From: Rhizopus arrhizus
Lineage: Eukaryota > Mucoromycota > Mucoromycetes > Mucorales > Rhizopodaceae
Length of the DNA stretch: 64,000 bases
Assembly: GCA_024220505.1 (NCBI GenBank)
Contig: JAKZZE010000024.1
Coordinates: 186,001 to 250,000, forward strand
Direction: 5' to 3'
The notes under the pieces were generated by a model. The model was not told where the DNA came from. It ran no database searches and worked only from the letters and a program-made list of their open reading frames with translations. This document shows positions 31,560 to 42,591 of this stretch, piece after piece. The position numbers were made by a program, and so were the translations under genes. How positions within the stretch are numbered: position 1 is the first letter of the stretch; the number at the start of each line of letters is the position of its first letter.

Positions 31560-32236
31560 CATAAAACTCATGTTCTCTATATCTTTATCCTCTTCATGAC
31601 CTGTACTCAGTGAGGATTTGAATAAATTAAGCAGCAAAAGTTGCGTCCATTATTTCCATCTTTTCATGTTCAGTTGAGCCTTCTTACCTTTTGTATTTGA
31701 CCATCAGAGGATAATATGATTTGAAAAGAATCGTCAAATAACGGCTATCAAGTCTATCTAAAACATAACCGCCTTGATATTATCCATCATCGCTTCAAAG
31801 GGATAAGCCTTGAATTGAGCTTTTATATTTCTATAGTAACGCTATTTTGATCGTAGTGTCGCACGATACTTTACTGCTCAACAATGGATTCATGAGACCT
31901 TAGCCACCGTCACCATTAAAGCTCATGTACCTCAACCATTGAAGAAACGCTAAACAGAGGATCCTTCCTCTATTAATGTTGTCTTTAGTTGATTCCATCT
32001 AGCAACTGCCAGCGTATTCCTGGATACCCCTCCATCATCGAGATCTTTTGTGAATCAAAACCTGTTGAGCCATATGGACTCTCCTTTATATATGCATCCG
32101 ATATTCTGTCATGGGACGTCTCCAAGCACCATAGACTCCATCTAAGTTTCACCTTTTCTACATTTACTTTTATGTTCTAAACAATAGACTTTATCAATTG
32201 CTCGCGGAACGGCCCTGTTTTACTTCCGGTTTCTTT
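31560..32236. other. Intergenic region, nothing recognised
   Basis: 677 bp between the transcription-factor gene and an orphan minus-strand frame. Frames are broken and I see no domain. It may contain decayed coding sequence that continues the orphan frame, since the minus strand has short fragments near 31990-32180, but no motif supports it. Confidence 0.4.
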
Positions 32237-32632
32237 TCAATTCCATAGGGCTCTCATGACCCTGGACTGTGGCATATAAATCCTAACCTGATGAACAATG
32301 CCACATTTGTCTACTGTCTCTTTGAGATTTTGGGCATCCTTCCTTCTGAGTTGATTGATCCTAAATGGTAAAACAAGGGATCCAACCGGTTGTCCAGTCT
32401 TTTGGCCGCTGTCAAGCTTCCTGAAGACATCAATCACTTTGAAAACTACGGCGTAATCGAATTTTACGACAATAGAAGACGAGTGGCATCTTGCTTCACT
32501 AACTATCTGTAGTGGGAACACCAGATTGAATTCATACAAAATGAATTCACAAAATCCTTTACGCGGGTCGATACTGACGCACGTCCAGCCGGTTATTTCC
32601 AGCGTACGAGCAATTCCCGTTTTGCATCTCAA
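32237..32632 (-). other. Orphan open frame, 131 codons, function unknown
   Basis: The translated stretch is compositionally protein-like (TCVSIDPRKGFCEFILYEF, FRINQLRRKDAQNLKETVDK) and richer in G+C than the flanks, but no family is recognised. It lies among transposon remains, starts after an A-run neighbourhood and has no intron evidence. It may be a fragment of a decayed mobile-element protein. Confidence 0.35.
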
Positions 32633-32761
32633 GTCTCAACGAATCACCAGATTCTGTAGTTGTCACTGACGCGAATGAAATGCAGACCATAGCAAAAAAA
32701 AAAAAAAAAAAAAAATATACAAAAATCTTTGTTTACATTTTGAAATAGGATAGGTTGACCA

Positions 32762-32921
32762 TGTTGTATAATGGTAGAAATAATGAAAGAAAAGGTAAAA
32801 ACAAAGATCGAGAAACAGTGTATGTACTTTTTGAGACTGACCTTTATTTCAGTTTAAAGTAAAAATTATTCTAATTGAAGTCAGATATTTATATCTTATT
32901 GATTGAACGGCCTGATATCTT
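32762..32921 (+). repeat. 5' fragment of LTR family C
   Basis: 160 bp starting TGTTGTATAATGGTAG and ending GATATCTT match the start of the 568-bp LTRs at 40158 and 58603 with scattered differences. The remaining 400 bp are missing, so this is an old truncated copy. Confidence 0.75.
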
Positions 32922-32938
32922 AAAAGCAAGCTCACCCT

Positions 32939-33706
32939 CTAAGTATACAGTTGCTTGATTGTCAGCTTGAAGTGTTCATCGATTTCATGCAGACTTGTTG
33001 GTATAAACACATCCCTAAGCTTCTTCACAATGAATGCATCATCTTCTTTTACAATAGTATTGATGCATCCATCTCTACCAACCCAATCGGAATACATCAA
33101 AACAAAAGGACTTCTATAATCGTCGTTCTTTTCATGAGGAAGCCTAAGTAAAGCTTCCAAAATGAAAGCGTTTACTCTTATGTTCTTACTTTCTTGACTC
33201 CTTGCAATAGAAGGGCTTACGTTTTCTGCTTTCCATTCGCAAGACGAGATATTTGTCTCAAAAGAAGACAACAGAAGATCAATTCTGCGTCCCATGATAT
33301 TACGAGTCGAATCCAAAGTTTGATTATTACCGAATGTCTTTTCATTCTCTTCACGCGCATTTTTAGATTCAATACATGCTTGTTCTCCCAGCTTAAACTT
33401 GTATTTGCTTCCACGAAATACAGTCTTCAAAATACTACAACAACCTTCCATGCATTCTAGCTCACTTTTGTCCCCATTTAAACAGAATATGATATTCTGT
33501 ATCCTGTAACAGCAGTTTAGTCACTTTTAATATTAATAAAATAAAATCATACGCAGTTTCTAAAGCTTCAATAATCTGCAATTCTTCACAATCCAACCTC
33601 TTCTTTCTATATTCGAGCCTCTTTTCACTGAAGTATATTAAAGCTTCATGATCAGGCTGTCGTTCATAGTCTGATTTTTGACCTTTACAACTAGGTTTAT
33701 TTTGTG
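32939..33706 (-). pseudogene. Fragment of an unknown protein gene, at least two exons
   Basis: Exons 33553-33706 and 32939-33503 join in frame across a 49-bp intron (GTATGATT...GTTACAG) to about 240 codons. The visible protein is hydrophilic, with DYERQPDHEALIYFSEKRLE, SSCEWKAENVSPSIARSQES and a KNIRVNAFILEALLRLP stretch. I do not recognise a domain, although the ExW-K...S...Q-x-x-KN-x-R-x-N pattern gives the impression of a repeated fungal family. The first exon opens at an acceptor-like TAG and no start codon is seen; a transposase lies immediately upstream, so the 5' part may have been removed. Confidence 0.5.
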
Positions 33707-33786
33707 CTACTTACTCTCATAATATTAGCATACACTATGTGAAAATAAAAAATCACATTAATGTATACGCGAAATGCGCAAGTTCA

Positions 33787-35090
33787 TTAAACAGGGCTTA
33801 CGATTGAGACAGTCGTCAAATTTGGATGCAGAATATCTACAAAATCCTTGTAAGTCGCTATACAAGACTCGGTTGCAAGAATCTGCAATTCTTGTCGTTG
33901 GTGTTTCCTCATCCAACAGCTGTTCTCTTTGAGTTTGCTTTTGTAAACAGACCAAAATCGCCCAATTGGATTGAGTTCAGAAGAGTAAGGAGGTAGATAT
34001 ACACATCCATAGCCGTGGCTTTCAATATGTTTTTGAATGTCTTCATGCGTACGAATGGGTGCATTATCTATTACCAGATAATGTCCGCGAAATCGTTCAT
34101 GACAATCCATTACATCCAAAACACTGCTTATAAAGTTGAAGTAATAGCCAGTAACTGTACCACCATCATTGCTCTCTTTCACTTTTGTTCCTCTATTTAC
34201 TTTTCTCTTTTTTGACGGAGCCAGTGCTCGGGGACGTCTTACACTTATATTCACAACGCCGAAAGGAGAAATGGCACCTAGAATGATAGTGGTCTTTGTT
34301 CTTGTTCTGAGTACCTTTATAACTGTGCGGTTTCCTTCTTTGGACCAAGAAAGGTTTCTCTTGAAATTTATATGGAAGGCTGCTTTGTCTATGAAAACAC
34401 AATTGCTTGTGAAATCCAAGTCAGTTTCCATCCATCTCTTAACCCATTCGTAGCGCTGTTCAATTTTTTCAGGTGTATTTCTCTCAACAGATTGCAGATG
34501 CGCTTCCTTGAAGGTAATCCTACACTTTTGTCTAACAACTTATAGAAGCTACTTCTAGTGATTTGAAGATATCCGAACTTTTCAGTCAAAGCATCAAGCA
34601 CATCTTCTAGTACAACAGAGTCGGTGTTCTCGTCCGCCCACTGAATCATGTAATTGTTGTGCTCATCTGTTAGAACAGGAGGTCTACCGACTGGTTTTCC
34701 ACTATCAGACGACCTTTGAATATACTCTGGTGGATCTTTATTGTTCTTTGAAACCCATCCCTGTGCTGAGCGCACATTAATGAGTTTCTGAGCGGCAGCT
34801 CTAACACTCATTCCTTTTTCCTCGACAAGAAAAAAAAGCTGTTCCTTCTCAACATCCTTATAATGCTTGTATGAGCTCTTTTTATCATTCATCTGAGGCT
34901 TTTCAGCGGATGAATTATTTCTCTCTTTGGCTTCTTTCTCAGATGGCTTCAAATTAATATAGATGTCAAAATTTGTCACTTTTTCAATCGGATACATTTT
35001 GTTGTCAACTTCCATTTGTACATCCATTATTTCATTTTCGTTATTGTCGTATTGGTTTCCTAAGCTGTTTTCGTAAACAACATTATCCAT
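33787..35090 (-). pseudogene. DDE_3-type (Tc1/mariner superfamily) transposase, frameshifted
   Basis: The N-terminal part (35090 down to about 34530) has a helix-turn-helix region (MSVRAAAQKLINVRSAQGWV) and a GKPVGRPPVLT linker. The C-terminal part has the catalytic triad in FIDKAAFH, VIDNAPIRTH and SELNPIGRFW. Both parts are well preserved but lie in different frames. Near 34515-34525 a single-base loss moves the frame: the first frame continues as unrelated residues while the proper continuation (EAHLQSVERNTPEKI) is in another. I did not find clear terminal inverted repeats, so limits are those of the coding region. One indel makes it recently inactivated. Confidence 0.85.
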
Positions 35091-35156
35091 TTTTTTATGA
35101 TTAACGTGAGAAAAAACAGGTTAGAAAATGTATCAATTTTTTTCTATTTAGTACTT

Positions 35157-35192
<36 letters not shown>

Positions 35193-35327
35193 TACGCTAA
35201 ATCTTGATTGAAAAAAGGATAAACTTAACTTGGATATGATCAAGAATAAAAAGTATCTCAAAGTAATTATCGTTTTGGTGCTTTTTATTTCTTTTTTATC
35301 TTCGTTTATTACACCACTGTACATATT

Positions 35328-35806
35328 CTAATCATTACCATCCTTTACGAATGTATCTATTATTAACTTCAAGGTATTTTGATTGCGGTTAGGTACTGTC
35401 AACAAGAACGCCTTACGCTCGGGCGTACGCTCTACACCCCCAATGACCCAAACACCATCGACCCTCTTCCCCTTATTGTACTTTCGCTTGCCAAACTTAC
35501 TTTCGTCTATCTCAACGACAATTGGCTGTCCATCACTGTTAACTCCACCTAAGTATGGCTTATTAATCACATACTCTGATGTAAACAAAGCATCACGTAC
35601 CGACTTGAACATCTTCAATTCGAAGATCTGCCTCCATTATTTGGTATACAGTGACACCCAAAACTGTCCCAATGATTTGTAATTTTGTCTTTCACTGTCA
35701 TTGGTGCTATTGCTGCTTGTATAAAATATGTCTTGTTGTACCTCATTTGAAAGCTACGGTAGCATAGTTGTATGTAGTACAAGTTATGTCTCAATTGATG
35801 TAGCAC
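35328..35806 (-). pseudogene. Merlin/IS1016-like transposase fragment
   Basis: VVEIDESKFGKRKYNKGKRV then DGVWVIGGVERTPERKAF is the hallmark of IS1595/IS1016-type DDE transposases, whose eukaryotic form is the Merlin superfamily. The upstream fragment (APMTVKDKITNHWDSF, 35615-35806) is in another frame and fits the region before the catalytic domain. The protein stops at TFVKDGND, before the rest of the catalytic domain. So this is a frameshifted, 3'-truncated relic. Confidence 0.7.
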
Positions 35807-36107
35807 ATGCGGAGATAAGTCATATACTATTAAATTCTGGGTTTTATTATTTTTTTTGTATTTTTTTTAAAATTTTATGGCAATGAGCATGTAGCAACGA
35901 AGTGTGCAATGTTGCCCGAGCCAGTTATGAATGTAAGAGAATAAAAACCTTCTTAGGGGACAAGAAGGGAAAAAAGAGAAAGAAAAGGAAAAAGAAAAGA
36001 GCAAATTATTTGAAATATGAAGAAATATAAGAGGAGGAAGAAAGAAAAAGTAAAGAGAGACAGAAATTCAATACAAACCAGATCAAGTATCAGAAAGACT
36101 CACACTA

Positions 36108-38999
36108 TTACTTGGATAACCAATTCAACAGCTTGACACCAGGATCAACAGGAGGAGGAGGGCATTCATCATGAAAATAATAATCCAGTTCATGGAGAAT
36201 CGTACATAGGATAGGCCATAGAATAAACCAGCTATGAGAAGCAGTAGGACGTGGTTTATGTAATGGTAGCAAATTAAGAAGGAAAGAGATTGGATCTTCA
36301 ATTGAGCGAGGCAAGTACAGACGATGATGAACATTTAGACAGTCAAAAGCATGTCTACGACTCCAGTTATGATAAGGATGGAAGATGCATTCTTTAGGTT
36401 TACCACCAGGTAGCCACCCAAGACGCCAGCGAAGAACACGACTACGTTCAGAACAAGTCATCGGTAACCAAAGAATAGGATCCACTTGGATAGTAGGGCG
36501 AGTAGAGGATAACAGGATGGAATCAGAGTTATTACATAGATTTTGAAATTGATCAGCTAAGAATTTGGTGCGAAGAGAGAGAAATTTCTTTTTATCTAAA
36601 GTATCAAGGATTGGTCCACAGAGAGATTTCCACATTGGAGTATTAGTCAGTTTGTACCAGTGAGAGCGGCTAGTTGAAGATTGAATATATGGCAGCAGAT
36701 GAGCAAGAAGAGTATCATCTGGTAAATGAGTACTACGAAAAAGATACTGGGTGTCATGTTTTGACATGTCAATAAGATACAGTCTTATCATTCTGGACTA
36801 AATCTTTACAAATGAGTTTGAATAAGAATAGAACCTGATAATTATCACTGCCCTAAACAGCCAAGTTTCACTTTCATCTCAACAGTTGATTATTAACATC
36901 AGTCTATAAAATTTTTCTTATACATGTCAAATCATATCGGTCGTAACTATTTTTGTCATCTAATCTCAGGTCTTGCTCAACTAATATAAATAGCCTTGAA
37001 ATCTTTCTTTAATAAAAGTATTCGACTTTAGAACTATTGTTCGGTCTCGTTAATTCTTCTTTATCTTATTTTTGAATACTTGAAACACTTCACTGGGCTT
37101 GAAGGACTGCAACACGAGTTCGCATCGATGGGAGATTGACTAGATGAAGCATGACTTGAGCTGAAGACCTAGAATGACCGCCGAAGATACGTCTAATACA
37201 TTGGTTTTGGAAAGTATCAAGTTGATGGATAAATTTAGTTGTGAGAGGACTAATCGCAAGACCATAATCTAATTGAGCACGGACCATTTGACTGTAAAAA
37301 CGACATGCTAATAAAGGTGGAAAACCTTTAGAATTGAGACCAATAGCAGCAAGTTGGTTCATTGTGAGAGATGCCTTATTGATATTGTGTTGGATCATAG
37401 CAGGATAGTCTATTAGTCCACCAGGTTTGATGGGTATACCCAAGTATGAGAAAGAGGATTCTTTGGGGATAGTAGTACCATATAATTGATAAGTTGTAAT
37501 ATCACTAGTAGGAGCAACTATGACACATTTTAACGGGTTCCACCGATAACCTAAGGAGTAACTATGAGCTTCGCATTTGTGCAGTAAAGAAGTGAGGTTC
37601 TCAGGATTGGCAATAAGGAAAACGTCGTCTGCATAGAGTAGACAATTGATAGATGGAGTCAGGTCGGACACAATATCACCAGAAAATGAGTTATCAAACA
37701 GAAGTGGTTGCCTTAAGATAGACGGAAGTCGATTAATGTATATAGAGTACAAGAAAGGTGAGAGGATGGAACCTTGAAGTACACCAGTAACTGGAGAGAA
37801 GCGATAAGATACACGATTATCAAGTAGAATTTCTATTTGGACATGATCGAAGAGGTTTTTGAGGATACCTAGTAAAGCAGGGCAAAGATGGGATTGTAGT
37901 TCACGCCAAACGTAGGAACGATCAACCGTATCATAAGCTGATTTTATATCCAAGAAGGCCAGTGTAAGGAAGGAGTTATGGTTACGCCTAAGGATAGAGC
38001 AGATTTCTATGAGACATTGGACTTGATCTAAAGAGCTGCGAGATTCACGGAATCCACCCTGTGCAATATCGAGAGCAGGGCTTTGTTCTAGGAGACTTGG
38101 ATATAAACATTTTTCAAACAATTTACGGAAAGTGGATGTCAAGATAATCGGTCTGAAGTTTCCCGGGTCAGTTTTAGAGCCTTTCTTGTGTATCGGTACC
38201 ACCTGTGCAACTCGCCATGAGAGGGGAGTGTAGGACCATTGCCAGCAGACACGAAAGAGATGTAGAAGCTGTGGGACCAACGTAGGAAGTAGAGGCAATA
38301 ACATTTCCGTCTGTATGTGATCAACACCAGGAGCTTTTTTACGAGGTAGTTGCTTTAGAGTCTCATGAATTTGATCAGAGGAGAAGGGACATAGATCTAA
38401 ATCAAAAGGAGGGCTGCTAGTTAAAGTAGGAGATGAATCCAGATCCGGTGTTGAGGTGAGAAGTTGTCCGGCAAAAATATCTTTGAGATGGTCGGCCATA
38501 ACGTCAGCTGGGGCGCGATTGATACCTGGTTCAGGTGAGAAGGAGGGCTTAATTGTCCTGTTTTTACGAATCCTACTAAAGCGGGCAATTGCTTTTGTGT
38601 ATTCACCAGTCGCCATTTTGCTACAAAATTGTTTCCACGTCTCCCTGCGCCGTTGCTGAATCAAACGTTGCAATAATGCGCCTGTTTCTTGGTGTTTTAG
38701 CCAATATTTTAGACAGTTCAATCCATTCGCCTTTCTCCACTTTTTAAAATAAAATTGTTTACGCTTGAAAGCTGAAGTCATTTCAGTAGTCCAGAATTGT
38801 TTTAAAAACACGTCAGCATTAGTGTCCTTTTTCCCGCATATTTCATCTAGTGAGTCGTAGATCGCTTGGCATAGTGCAGATGAGTATTGTTCAATATAAG
38901 TACTAGCAGCATCCATATCCATCAACATAGTTTCATCAGTATCATCGTCCGATTGAGCCACAAGACTAGTAGTGCCATTTTTGAAAGCAGACTCATACC
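36108..38999 (-). pseudogene. LINE 2 ORF2, reverse transcriptase and C-terminal part
   Basis: The frame is open from the LTR A junction (YESAFKNGTTS) through the reverse transcriptase: KKAPGVDHIQTEML, FRPIILTSTFRKLFE, LAFLDIKSAYDTV (catalytic Asp), GVLQGSILSPFLYSIYI, LLYADDVFL (YADD, about 37610-37640). It runs to VLQAQ at 37093. A family B LTR (36752-37092) then interrupts. After removing it and one CTGGG copy the frame continues YLFRSTHLPDDTLLAH to a stop at 36108, including ERSRVLRWRLGWLPGG and a C/H-rich FHPYHNWSRRHAFDC. No other break is seen, so the LINE was intact until the two LTR events. Confidence 0.88.
36752..37092 (+). repeat. Solo LTR, family B, copy 1
   Basis: 341 bp, starting TGTCATGTTTTGACATG and ending AAACACTTCA. 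It is flanked by the direct repeat CTGGG (36747-36751 and 37093-37097). It carries TATAAATAGCC and AATAAAAG on the plus strand. No internal region remains, so it is the product of LTR-LTR recombination. Copy 2 is at 41634-41973. Confidence 0.93.
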
Positions 39000-39579
39000 T
39001 GTTGTAGAACAGCGTCTGATCATAACGGACATTGAATAATTACAACTAAAAGAAGTATATTAAAATTGATAAAAGATAATAATTTAAATCTTTATTAAGT
39101 AAAATATATTCTTCTTCTTTTTATATAAAACTATCACAATTAGATTCATCCTATAAAGTAAACATGGACAATAAATAAGTCATAACCTTTACTATTCATC
39201 ATTTCTGTAAATGAATAATAATGGATCAGGTACCTAGTCGACTTTGATCTGACTGGAGGCATTTCATATAAATATATCTTTCCTCTCAATGAAGACGGGA
39301 CAATTCTCCCAGATCAGTTAAAGAACAATAAGATCTATAAAAACAACGAATTAAAAATTTTCATAATCGATTCAGTAATCATTCTTCAATCAAACATGTC
39401 AATTATTGGATCTACGCTCATAACTACTCATTTACCCGCCAACTGATAGAAGAATATAAATAGTAGACTTTGTAATGATTTCTTTTTAACAAGAAAGATT
39501 GTCTTAAATAAAGTTCAGTCTCAAAAAGTATTCTTTGGTTTTTATCGCTACCTTTAAATTACTTTACCAGAACATAACA
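39000..39579 (-). repeat. LTR A, copy 3 (inverted), at a rearrangement junction
   Basis: 580 bp. On the plus strand it reads TGTTGTAGAACAGCG...CCAGAACATAACA, the reverse complement of the LTRs at 44655-45230 and 54009-54586. Its left flank is LINE 2 (ATACC, reverse of GGTAT) and its right flank is the middle of a Tc1-like transposase (CATAG). The flanks do not form a target duplication, so it is not a simple solo insertion. Confidence 0.9.
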
Positions 39580-39960
39580 CATAGTACTCCATGGTGTCCT
39601 TCAGACTTGTAGCAAGAATTTCTTGGTATAGCTCTGAAGTCATGGTACCATCATAGTCCTGACATGCGTATCCAGGTCCTGCGCTGGTTATACAACCCCA
39701 TAACATGAGACCACCGCCTCCATGATTCACAGTAACGTCGATAAGATGGGGCTGTAAACGATCGCATTTTTTTTCCAATAATATTTGCAACCATCAGAGC
39801 CCCAAATGTTAATTTTGGTCTCATCAGAAAAGATCATACGGTGCCAGTCATGTACAGTCCAATATTGATGTTTTTTGGCCCATGCCAATCGAGCCTTCTT
39901 GTGTTTTTCAGTCAATAATGGCTACTTCTTTTTGATCTCAGTGATGTATCCATCATTCAT
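39580..39960 (-). pseudogene. Tc1-like transposase Q, N-terminal/middle fragment
   Basis: The minus strand encodes LTEKHKKARLAWAKKHQYW, HDWHRMIFSDETKINIWGSD (first catalytic Asp) and then, in a second frame, GGGGLMLWGCITSAGPGY and SLKDTMEYY, where LTR A begins. A TAG stop lies just upstream (KKK stop PLL) and an A-run frameshift separates the two frames. The C-terminal part of a Tc1 transposase abuts the other end of this LTR family at 54587, on the plus strand. About 50 residues between them are missing. Confidence 0.8.
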
Positions 39961-40157
39961 AACTCGATATGAAAACAGTATTAATAAGCTACATGTAAAA
40001 TATATCCAATAGATAGGCTACAGGTTAATTCGGATAATCTTCATTAAGGATAAGATGCTGCGTAATTGCACGGTTAAATTATATTAAATCCAGGGACTAA
40101 ATCACAGTCAATCGCAGTCAATCATTTACGAGTATTCTATGGATAAATGCTGATGAC

Positions 40158-40725
40158 TGTTGTATAATGGTTAAGGTAATAAAATAAAGGGTGGAAACAA
40201 AAATAAAGAAACAGTGTAAGTACTTTTTGAGACTGATCTTTATTTCAGTTTAAGTTAAAGTAAAAATTATTCTAATTGAAGACAGGTATTTATATCTTAT
40301 TGAGTGAGTGGCTTGATATCTTCTATTGTAAGCGTTCTTCTAATATTCAGGTACTTTAGCAAGTGTCATCTATAATTATGATTATGAAAACTTTTCATTT
40401 GTTCTTTTGTATGTCTGTCATAGATTATCTTTTATTCTGGGAATTCCTTACTGATTTGAATAACGTTATTTTACGTGTTATTTCAATTACGTAGAAGATT
40501 AGCAATATTCCTGACATTGGATCGGATTTTGTTATTTTAGTTGGTGATTCTTCTTATCAAAGAACTCTTATTAATACAAAACATATTCTAAAAGAACATG
40601 TTTAGTTAGAATTGATTGTATGACTTTATTTAAATAAACTTATATTTTTATCTTATTTAATTATGATCTTGTATTAAGACTTATATTTATCAATGTCAAC
40701 TACAATCAGTTACTGTTCTACAACA
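40158..40725 (+). repeat. LTR C, full-length copy (568 bp), plus orientation
   Basis: It starts TGTTGTATAATGG and ends CAGTTACTGTTCTACAACA, the same length as the copy at 58603-59170. The left flank is ATGAC and the right flank is a fragment of LTR D in reverse orientation, so the flanks do not match directly. With the segment to 41998 flipped, the right flank would be ATAAC, which matches ATGAC at four of five bases. Confidence 0.88.
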
Positions 40726-40774
40726 CAGTCCACACAATTTATACCGTACTACCTCGGACCCTAAATCATATTGC
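40726..40774 (-). repeat. Fragment of LTR D (inner part), reversed
   Basis: About 49 bp (CCACACAATTTATACCGTAC then TACCTCGGACCCTAAATC) are the reverse complement of 56648-56695 inside the solo LTR D. The match ends near CATATTG. The complementary right part of an LTR D lies at 42403-42505 in plus orientation. Confidence 0.75.
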
Positions 40775-41633
40775 TTTTATTTTGTAAAAGATAGTTTATT
40801 CGGATGCCGTTCATTGACGGACATCAATTAAAATTGGAATTAAATATGAGCAAGAAAAAAATATATAAATGTGTAAGTATATAGCTGAAGAAAGTGTATT
40901 CGGTGAATGGTTACCTGTAGGCCAGAATTTAAGTTGGCGTTTGACATCTCGCTTGACGTCTCGCGTGTATAGCAGCGTTTTCATCATGGATTCTTCGTAA
41001 TAGGGCTGTAGTATGGGCTGCAGCTTCAAGAGGCCAAAAGCTCCAGTGATTTATCCAAGAATAGAAAGGAACAAGAGAGGACGAGACTCGATAAAGAGAT
41101 TGCTTTATTTAATAAGAAAATGATACTCTATTTATATTTTTCATACACGGATAATATTTCATGTCATGGATTAATAGTTAATGAGTATGATATAACTATT
41201 GACAAATAGATAATATGTGGTATTTACACATATAGTAAAGTAATACTGTAAATTACTACGAACAATGATCATCCAAATTAGGAATATCGGACATTGTATT
41301 ATGCCACGTCAAATAAAATTATATCCCGATCCACTCCAGAATATTCTAACAAGTTCCTGAATCAGGATTAATAATTACTTCTTGATAAAAGATGTTAAAC
41401 AATACCAATCATATAATTAACGCATCGTCTAATATCGATTAATAATCAATAATCATATACTGTGAATACTATTATTTAGCCGTGGATAGAAAAGTATAAA
41501 TACCCTCATATTTTTAACTTGAATAAAGGACAATCTGCTTTGAGTCTCACTTATTTTTATATTTGTTGATTGACTTAGTACTTTTTTTTATATTATAAAC
41601 CCTAAATATCACATAATAGTTACGTGTTCCTCC
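40775..41633. other. AT-rich, probably transposon-derived sequence
   Basis: No intact coding region. A TATA-like GTATAAATACCC and an AATAAAGG follow each other near 41498-41530, and another ATAAAGAG lies near 41090, so decayed LTR sequence is likely. I could not define ends. Confidence 0.4.
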
Positions 41634-41973
41634 TGTCATGTTTTGACATGTCAATAAGATACAGTCTTATCATTCTGGACTAAATCTTTACAAATGAGTT
41701 TGAATAAGAATAGAACCTGATAATTATCACTGCCCTAAACAGCCAAGTTTCACTTTCATCTCAACAGTTGATTATTAACATCAGTTTATAAAATTTTTCT
41801 TATACATGTCAAATCATATCGGTTGTAACTATTTTTGTCATCTAATCTCAGGTCTTGCTCAACTAATATAAATAGCCTTGAAATCTTTCTTTAATAAAAG
41901 TATTCGACTTTAAAACTATTGTTCGGTCTCGTTAATTCTTCTTTATCTTATTTTGAATACTTAAAACACTTCA
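41634..41973 (+). repeat. Solo LTR, family B, copy 2
   Basis: 340 bp, nearly identical to 36752-37092 (few substitutions, one T less in a T-run). It starts TGTCATG and ends AAACACTTCA. It is flanked by the direct repeat CCTCC (41629-41633 and 41974-41978), so it is a clean solo LTR. Confidence 0.93.
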
Positions 41974-41998
41974 CCTCCATTGTTATCTTTGTCGTTAT

Positions 41999-42402
41999 TG
42001 TTGTAGAACAGTAACTGATCATAGTAGACATTGATAAATATAAGTCTTAATACAAGATCATAATTAAATAAAATAAAAATATAAGTTTATTTAAATAAAG
42101 TCATACAATCAATTCTAACTAAACATGTTCTTTTAGAATATGTTTTGTATTAATAAGAGTTCTTTGATAAGAAGAATCACCAACTAAAATAACAAAATCC
42201 GATCCAATGTCAGGAATATTGCTAATCTTCTACGTAATTGAAATAACACGTAAAATAACGTTATTCAAATCAGTAAGGAATTCCCAGAATAAAAGATAAT
42301 CTATGACAGACATACAAAAGAACAAATGAAAAGTTTTCATAATCATAATTATAGATGACACTTGCTAAAGTACCTGAATATTAGAAGAACGCTTACAATA
42401 GA
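41999..42402 (-). repeat. LTR C, truncated copy, minus orientation
   Basis: It starts TGTTGTAGAACAGTAACTG (reverse complement of the LTR C end) and runs to CTTACAATAGA, then changes abruptly to LTR D sequence at 42403. About 165 bp of the LTR start are missing. With the copy at 40158-40725 it forms an inverted pair bracketing 40726-41998. Confidence 0.88.
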
Positions 42403-42505
42403 TAGCACGAAGTACTATATATGATATACAGTCAAATTATTAATTTTAAGAATCTTTTGAGTGATCTCACACGACATTAAGGAAATTATTACAGTAAATA
42501 CGACA
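42403..42505 (+). repeat. Right part of an LTR D
   Basis: 103 bp (TAGCACGAAGTACTATATAT ... AAATACGACA) match 56708-56810 with two or three differences and end at the same CGACA terminus. The left part of this copy is probably the reversed fragment at 40726-40774. Confidence 0.85.
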
Positions 42506-42591
42506 ATGCTCCCAAAATTGTCCCAATGCACTGCTCGTTTTGTATATGACTTATCAGGGCTTTTTTCCGCTTTCCAACACTATTACCAAAT

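Larger units (their letters stand above)
35840..38999 (-). mobile_element. LINE 2, 3' half (inverted relative to its 5' half), interrupted by a solo LTR
   Basis: It contains the reverse transcriptase and C-terminal part of LINE 2, then a pyrimidine-rich 3' UTR (minus strand about 36107 to 35850) ending in an A-rich stretch near 35840-35880. At 38995-38999 the minus strand reads GGTAT at the junction with LTR A (39000). The same GGTAT closes the 5' half at 44650-44654, see the findings. A solo LTR of family B sits at 36752-37092. Confidence 0.85.

Noticed and set aside
39000..39579. Treating LTR A copy 3 as an ordinary solo LTR insertion
   Set aside because: Its flanks (ATACC and CATAG) are not a duplication and belong to two different elements, whereas ATACC matches the LINE flank of copy 1.
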